From assembly GCA_030066735.1 (NCBI GenBank), contig JASJBB010000007.1, forward strand, positions 1-64,000: DNA of 64,000 nt. Reading direction: 5' to 3'. The number at the start of each line of letters is the position of its first letter. Positions within the stretch are counted from its first letter, which is position 1. Made by a program: the position numbers and the translations under genes. The notes under the pieces were generated by a model that was not told where the DNA came from, searched no databases, and saw only the letters and a program-made list of their open reading frames with translations. Positions 58,625-64,000 of this stretch are shown piece by piece. Origin of the DNA: Woeseiaceae bacterium. GTDB lineage: Bacteria > Pseudomonadota > Gammaproteobacteria > Steroidobacterales > Woeseiaceae.

Positions 58625-59635
58625 TTAGCCGAGCTTCCGTATGCCGATTGCCTCGCGTATCTCAGCCAGGTAGGGAACCGAGATTTCGCGTGCCTTCTCA
58701 GCGCCTTTTTGCAGTTCCGCCTCGACCACGCCCGGGTCGGCGAGCAGGCGTTCGTACTCATCGCGCGCCGGCTTGATCTGCTCGTTGATGTATTCGAAAA
58801 GCACTTGCTTCATCTCGCCCCAGGCAATGCCGTCGGCGTAGCGCTGCGCGATTTCCGCCGTCTCCCCGGGGGTCGCAAATGCCCTGTACATGTCGAACAG
58901 CGTGCTGTCTGCCGTGTCCTTCGGTTCGCCGGGCTCGAGGCTGTTGGTCTTGATCTTCATGATCAGCTTGCGCAGGCGTTTCTCGTCGGCAAACAGCGGA
59001 ATCGTGTTGTTGTAGCTCTTGGACATCTTGCGGCCATCGAGTCCTTTGAGCACGGCCGTATCCTCGCCAATCACTGCTTCCGGCAGCACGAAGACGTCGC
59101 CGTAGTGGTGATTGAAGCGCTGCGCAATATCGCGCGCCATCTCGACATGCTGCTTCTGATCCTGGCCTACGGGTACCTTCGTCGACTTGAACATCAGGAT
59201 GTCGGCCGCCATCAGGATCGGGTAGCTGTAAAGCGCCATCGTGATGCCCTTGTCCGGATCCTTGTTACCGCCCTCGACGTTGAGCTGGACCTGGGCCTTG
59301 TAGGAATGCGCGCGATTCATGAGCCCCTTGGCGGTCATGCCGTGCAGTATCCAGGTGAGCTCGGGAATTTCCGGAATGTCGGACTGGCGGTAGAAGCACG
59401 CGTGCTCGGTATCGAGGCCAAGGGCCAGCCAGGACGCGGCGATTTCGAGCGTCGACTGCCCGATCTTGTCCGGGTCCTCGTTCTTGGCAAGCGAGTGATA
59501 GTCCGCCAGAAAATAAAAATGCCGGGTCTCGAGGTCCTTGCTGGCCTCGATGCCCGGGCGAATCGCGCCAACGTAGTTGCCGATATGCGGCGTCCCCGTG
59601 GTCGTGATGCCGGTGAGATAGATATCCTCGCCCAT
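58625..59635 (-). CDS. trpS: Tryptophanyl-tRNA synthetase
   Basis: ITTTGTPHIGNYVGAI (HIGH-like); YPILMAADILMFKSTKVPVGQDQKQHVEMARDIAQRFN; GRKMSKSYNN (KMSKS). Confidence 0.95.
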   Translation of the reverse strand: MGEDIYLTGITTTGTPHIGNYVGAIRPGIEASKDLETRHFYFLADYHSLAKNEDPDKIGQSTLEIAASWLALGLDTEHACFYRQSDIPEIPELTWILHGMTAKGLMNRAHSYKAQVQLNVEGGNKDPDKGITMALYSYPILMAADILMFKSTKVPVGQDQKQHVEMARDIAQRFNHHYGDVFVLPEAVIGEDTAVLKGLDGRKMSKSYNNTIPLFADEKRLRKLIMKIKTNSLEPGEPKDTADSTLFDMYRAFATPGETAEIAQRYADGIAWGEMKQVLFEYINEQIKPARDEYERLLADPGVVEAELQKGAEKAREISVPYLAEIREAIGIRKLG

Positions 59636-59639
59636 TCTG

Positions 59640-61355
59640 CTAATAGCCTGCCGCGTGGCCGTCCTTTCGCACTTCCGAGGCGCCATAGTACACGCCTTCG
59701 GCCTCATCCCACATGATTGCCTGGTAGCCGCCGAACCCGTGGTCGCTGGGACCCAGTTTGTGTCCCATGGCTTCGAGCTTGCGACGAGTCTCATCGCTGA
59801 AACCGGACTCGAGATGCACGACGCCACCGTCGGTCATCGTGCTCCCGGTCGGCTCGGACGATCCCTTGTGGTTGACGCGACCGGCGTCGCCCGCCTCCTG
59901 CAGGTTCATGCCGAAGTCGACCATGTTGACGATGATCTGGGCATGCCCCTGCGGCTGCATCGCGCCGCCCATCAGGCCGAAGCTCATCAACGGCTTGCCG
60001 TCCTTCGTCACGAAAGCAGGAATGATCGTCTGGAACGGCCGCTTTCCCGGCTCGAGCACGTTGGCATGATCCGCGTCCAGCGAGAACAGGTCGGCCCGAT
60101 TCTGCAGGACGAAGCCGAGGTCGCCCGGCGTCATGCCCGAACCCATGCCGTTGTAGTTACTCTGGATCAGCGAAATCATGTTGCCGTCCCTGTCGGCAAC
60201 GGTCATGTAGATCGTGTCGCCCTCCTGGAGCCTGATGTCACCGGCCGGGACCTTGCGGGCCGCCTTGTCAGGAGAAATCAGCTCGCGCCTCTCGGCCGCG
60301 TACTCCTTCGAGATCAGCGTCTCTACCGGCACGTTGGCGAAATCCATGTCAGCGTAATACCGCGCCCTGTCCTCGAACGCGAGTTTCTTGGCCTCGACCA
60401 GCGTATGAACGTACTCGGCGCTGCCGAATCCCATCGCCGCGATATCGTAGCCCTCGAGGATATTGAGAATCTGCAGTGCAGCGATGCCCTGGCTATTGGG
60501 CGGCAGTTCGTGAACGTCCCAGCCCCGGTAGTTGGTCGAGACCGGTGCAATCCACTCCGACGTGTGCGCCGCCAGGTCTCCATACCGCAGCAGGCCGCCC
60601 TGTTCGATCATGTAGGCGTCGATACGCCGCGCAATATCGCCTTTGTAGAATGCATCGCGTCCGTCGCTGGCGATGGCCTCGAGCGTGTCGGCAAGACGCG
60701 GGTTGCGGAACACCTCGCCTTTCTTCGGCACCCTGCCCCGCGGCATGAACGTCTCGGCGAAGCCCGCGTAATGGCCGATGCGCTGCTCGTTGACGATGAA
60801 CAGGCGGGCAATTTCCTCGGTCACCGGGAATCCCTCGCGGGCATAACGGATGGCCGGCGCGAGCAACTCGGCCATCGGCACCGAGCCGTAGCGGCCGTGC
60901 AGTTCGAACCAGCCATCGACCGCGCCGGGCACGCTGACCGGCAGCGGCCCGTATTTCGGGATGTCGCGCATGCCGTTTTCGCGAAAATATTCCGGCGTCA
61001 TCAGCGCGGGCGCGCGGCCCGATGCGTTCAGGCCGGCAAGCTCTTCGTTGTGTGCGTCCCAGACGATCGCGAACAGGTCGCCGCCGATGCCGTTGCCGGT
61101 GGGCTCCATCAGGCCCAGCGCCGCGTTGGCCGCGATGGCCGCGTCGATGGCGTTGCCGCCCGCCTTGAGCACGTCTAGCGCGATCTGGGTCGTCAAAGGG
61201 TGGCTCGTCGCGGCCATGCCGTTGCTGGCGATCACTTCCGATCGCGACGCAAACGGCTGGCCCGAATTGCGGTCGTATCCAGGCATCGAATCAGCCTCAG
61301 CAGTACATCCGGTCATCGAAATTGCCAGGCCTGCAAACAGGGCTCTGAGTTTCAT
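59640..61355 (-). CDS. ggt: Gamma-glutamyltransferase, lipoprotein form
   Basis: Lipobox AISMTGCTA; GGNAIDAAIAANAALGLMEPTGNGIGGDLFAIV; QEGDTIYMTVADRDGNMISLIQSNYNGMGSG (TxY/T catalytic region). Confidence 0.92.
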   Translation of the reverse strand: MKLRALFAGLAISMTGCTAEADSMPGYDRNSGQPFASRSEVIASNGMAATSHPLTTQIALDVLKAGGNAIDAAIAANAALGLMEPTGNGIGGDLFAIVWDAHNEELAGLNASGRAPALMTPEYFRENGMRDIPKYGPLPVSVPGAVDGWFELHGRYGSVPMAELLAPAIRYAREGFPVTEEIARLFIVNEQRIGHYAGFAETFMPRGRVPKKGEVFRNPRLADTLEAIASDGRDAFYKGDIARRIDAYMIEQGGLLRYGDLAAHTSEWIAPVSTNYRGWDVHELPPNSQGIAALQILNILEGYDIAAMGFGSAEYVHTLVEAKKLAFEDRARYYADMDFANVPVETLISKEYAAERRELISPDKAARKVPAGDIRLQEGDTIYMTVADRDGNMISLIQSNYNGMGSGMTPGDLGFVLQNRADLFSLDADHANVLEPGKRPFQTIIPAFVTKDGKPLMSFGLMGGAMQPQGHAQIIVNMVDFGMNLQEAGDAGRVNHKGSSEPTGSTMTDGGVVHLESGFSDETRRKLEAMGHKLGPSDHGFGGYQAIMWDEAEGVYYGASEVRKDGHAAGY

Positions 61356-61433
61356 CTTGGTTTCGGCTTTCCGGGAAAGGGCGCCCATAATGCCTAGATT
61401 ATTGCCCGATTTAAACAAGGTATCATGCGCAGC

Positions 61434-62783
61434 ATGACCGAAGATTACACCGACCGGAATCCGGAGCTGGCAGGCCTCTACGGCGCGCATGTCGCGGCCG
61501 TCTGCGAGCGCCACGACCGGGCGCTGGCGAACGCCGGGGCGGCGCATGCCGTGGTCTTTGCCGGATGCCCCAAAACGGTATTCCTCGACGACCGCCAGTA
61601 CCCGTTCAGGGCCAACGCCCATTTCCTGGGGTGGGCGCCGCTGCCAAACCTGCCCCTGTCGTACATCGTGTATACGCCCGGCGAGAAGCCGCGGTTGATC
61701 TACTACCTGCCACGCGATTACTGGCACGCAGTGCCCGACGAGCCTGCCGGATACTGGACACCCGAGTTCGATGTTTGCGTCGTGCACGACGTTGACCAGG
61801 TTCCGGCCCTGCTGCCCGAGGCGCGGGACAAGTGCATCCTGATAGGCGAGATCGACGACCCTGCTCATGCGTTTGACATCGAGCGCATCAACCCGGCCGC
61901 CGCGATCAATATTCTGCATTTCGCGCGGGGCGTAAAGAGCGAATATGAACTCGCCTGCATGCGGCTCGCCTCCCGGCGCGGCGCGCTGGGCCATGTCGCC
62001 GCTGAGGCCGCTTTCCGCAACGGTCAGTCGGGCTTCGATATCCACCGCGCCTACTGCAGGGCCGTCAGTCAATCCGACAACGAGCTGCCCTACGACAACA
62101 TCATCGCACTCAACGCGAACAGCGCCGTACTGCACTACACCGAGCTCGATCGCGAGCCGCCGCAATCGTTGCGATCATTCCTGATCGACGCCGGCGCCCA
62201 GGTGCACGGCTACGCGTCGGACATCACGCGCACGTATTCCTACGACGACGCGAGATTTGCGGAACTCGTGCAGCGCATGGACGCCGCCCAGCTCGACATC
62301 GTCAGTCGCGTGCGGGCCGGCGTCGACTACCGCGAGCTGCACGTTGAAACGCATCGTATCCTCGCCGGTGTGCTCGCCGACGCAGGATTCGTCCGCGGCG
62401 ATCCCGACACGTTACTCGCAACTGGCGTGACCTCCGCCTTCTTCCCGCACGGACTCGGCCACCTGCTCGGCATACAGGTCCACGACGTCGGCGGATTCAT
62501 GGAAAACGAATCAGGAACGACGATAGACCCGCCGAGCGGTCACCCGTTCCTGCGGCTGACGCGCAGGCTCGAGGAGGACATGGTTCTGACCGTCGAGCCG
62601 GGCATCTATGTCATCGACATGCTGCTCGACAAGCTGCGCGGCGCCGACGCCGAGAATCACGTCAACTGGGACGAGGTCGACTGGCTGCGGCCCTTTGGCG
62701 GCGTGCGCATCGAAGATAACGTTCGCGTTACGGCGGACGGCTGCGAGAACCTGACGCGTGACGCGTTTGCCGCCATGGTGTAA
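61434..62783 (+). CDS. pepQ: Xaa-Pro dipeptidase (PepQ-like)
   Basis: IDAGAQVHGYASDITRTYSYDDARF; FFPHGLGHLLGIQVHDVGGF; LEEDMVLTVEPGIYVIDMLL; EDNVRVTADGCENLT. Confidence 0.93.
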   Translation: MTEDYTDRNPELAGLYGAHVAAVCERHDRALANAGAAHAVVFAGCPKTVFLDDRQYPFRANAHFLGWAPLPNLPLSYIVYTPGEKPRLIYYLPRDYWHAVPDEPAGYWTPEFDVCVVHDVDQVPALLPEARDKCILIGEIDDPAHAFDIERINPAAAINILHFARGVKSEYELACMRLASRRGALGHVAAEAAFRNGQSGFDIHRAYCRAVSQSDNELPYDNIIALNANSAVLHYTELDREPPQSLRSFLIDAGAQVHGYASDITRTYSYDDARFAELVQRMDAAQLDIVSRVRAGVDYRELHVETHRILAGVLADAGFVRGDPDTLLATGVTSAFFPHGLGHLLGIQVHDVGGFMENESGTTIDPPSGHPFLRLTRRLEEDMVLTVEPGIYVIDMLLDKLRGADAENHVNWDEVDWLRPFGGVRIEDNVRVTADGCENLTRDAFAAMV

Positions 62784-62956
62784 GCCGCGCACTGTATCAA
62801 TGCAGCTGGCGGCACCGATTGCGCCATTGCTGTGCAGCGGCGCGTTTGTTCCAGCCGGTTTAATTTCATAACTGACTGAAAAGTCTCACTAAATTTGCAT
62901 GCTGGCAAACTCGTGCCGCGCGCCCGGGGCGGTACGGAAATTGCAGCTAGCCGGTC

Positions 62957-63850
62957 ATGATGACGGGCAATCGACACACATCGTTACGTGGGCTACGGAC
63001 CTTCTGCATCGCCGCCGAGTGCGCCAGTTTTCGTGCAGCGGCGGAGCGTTTATTCATCACCGCGTCGGCGGTGAGTCACCAGATCAAGAGCCTCGAAGAG
63101 GAATTCGGCACCAAGTTGTTCGAGAAATCCGGGCGATCGCTGCAACTGACGAATGCCGGGGAGTCGCTCTACGCGGACGTCAGTCCACTCATCTCGAGGC
63201 TCGACTCGATGACCTCTCGTCACAAGCGCGCGAAGCCCCGCGGGACGTTGAACATCTCGGTGCAGCCGTTCTTCGCGAGTGAGCTCTTTGTGCCACGCCT
63301 GACGGGGTTCACACGGCAGCACCCCGACATCGAGATCAAGGTGGACACCAGTGACGAGTCTTCCAAGAAACACCCGGCCAGTTCGGACGTTTCAATCCGG
63401 GTCTTTCGCTCGCCGCCACGTGACCTCGCATCGGACCGGCTATTCGCCTTGAGGTTGATCCCGGCGGCGTCCGCCGAGTTTCGCGACCGCGTGAAGGTCA
63501 GGAACAAGCGCATCGCCAGCGATTTCCCCGTGATCATCCACGACAGTCGGCCGCGTGCATGGGCGGACTGGCAGAAGAAGTCAGGTATCCGCTTTCCGGA
63601 AGCCGCCACGACCTTGCGTCTCGACTCGATGATTGCGGTCGCACGCGCGGCCGAGCGAGGCCTTGGCGCCGCGCTCGTGCCCTCGCAGCTCAGCGACAGC
63701 TGGTTCGACTCCGGGGCGCTCGTGCGATTGTTTCCGTCCGAACTCATCACCGACGACGCCTACTACTTCGTTTGCCGGCGTGGCGACGAAAACCGCGAAC
63801 ACGTGACGCTGCTTCGCGAGTGGGCGGTATCGGAATTCAAAGACCTCTGA
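62957..63850 (+). CDS. LysR-family transcriptional regulator (GcvA-like)
   Basis: LRTFCIAAECASFRAAAERLFITASAVSHQIKSLEEEFGTKLFEKSGRSLQLTNAGE. Confidence 0.92.
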   Translation: MMTGNRHTSLRGLRTFCIAAECASFRAAAERLFITASAVSHQIKSLEEEFGTKLFEKSGRSLQLTNAGESLYADVSPLISRLDSMTSRHKRAKPRGTLNISVQPFFASELFVPRLTGFTRQHPDIEIKVDTSDESSKKHPASSDVSIRVFRSPPRDLASDRLFALRLIPAASAEFRDRVKVRNKRIASDFPVIIHDSRPRAWADWQKKSGIRFPEAATTLRLDSMIAVARAAERGLGAALVPSQLSDSWFDSGALVRLFPSELITDDAYYFVCRRGDENREHVTLLREWAVSEFKDL

Positions 63851-64000
63851 TTGTTACAGCACTGCGACACCGATGCGTGAATCTTTTTCAATTCAGGAAC
63901 GATTTTTATTCGTTTGTGGGCCACACGGGCGCGCCGTATCGTACGCGCGTCGGGGCAGGCTGTTGCCCCGCCAAACTGGCATCACAATTCGCTTGGAGGC

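Noticed and set aside
59655-61178. 507-aa open frame on + strand
   Set aside because: Mirror of ggt, composition typical of antisense high-GC frames
61356-62165. N-terminal 270-aa extension of the ggt ORF
   Set aside because: Antisense to pepQ; signal peptide/lipobox at 61355 marks the true ggt start
1-64000. Anti-phage system, CRISPR, prophage, transposon or BGC
   Set aside because: No spaced direct repeats, transposase, integrase, capsid, nuclease-defence or NRPS/PKS motifs; the psp locus is envelope stress, not phage defence

Overview
Dense, high-GC bacterial chromosomal window that looks gammaproteobacterial (PspF/PspA, SlyX, FadE and GshA families, and a CTGT-N8-ACAG LexA box). Most genes are ordinary housekeeping. 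I see no rRNA, tRNA, CRISPR array, transposase or prophage. The most notable content, in order along the window: (1) a mevalonate-pathway operon (mvaD end, phosphomevalonate kinase, HMG-CoA reductase fused in frame to mevalonate kinase, type I idi) with HMG-CoA synthase nearby on the other strand; (2) an acyl-CoA dehydrogenase with a histone H1-like Lys/Ala tail; (3) a GntR-ABC transporter operon with a perfect 12+12 bp palindrome over the promoter, an unlisted 55-aa small ORF and an intrinsic terminator before the regulator gene; (4) a sigma-54-type psp locus with two tandem PspC proteins and a PspB-like protein; (5) a coupled class IV aminotransferase-sulfotransferase pair and a pair of related anchored proteins of unknown function; (6) a UvrD/Rep-like helicase with an exact LexA-box match; (7) a three-gene 2-oxoacid oxidoreductase operon with a GltD-like Fe-S flavoprotein; (8) a lower-GC, cassette-like insert. 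Family names come from reading the supplied translations and were not checked against any database.
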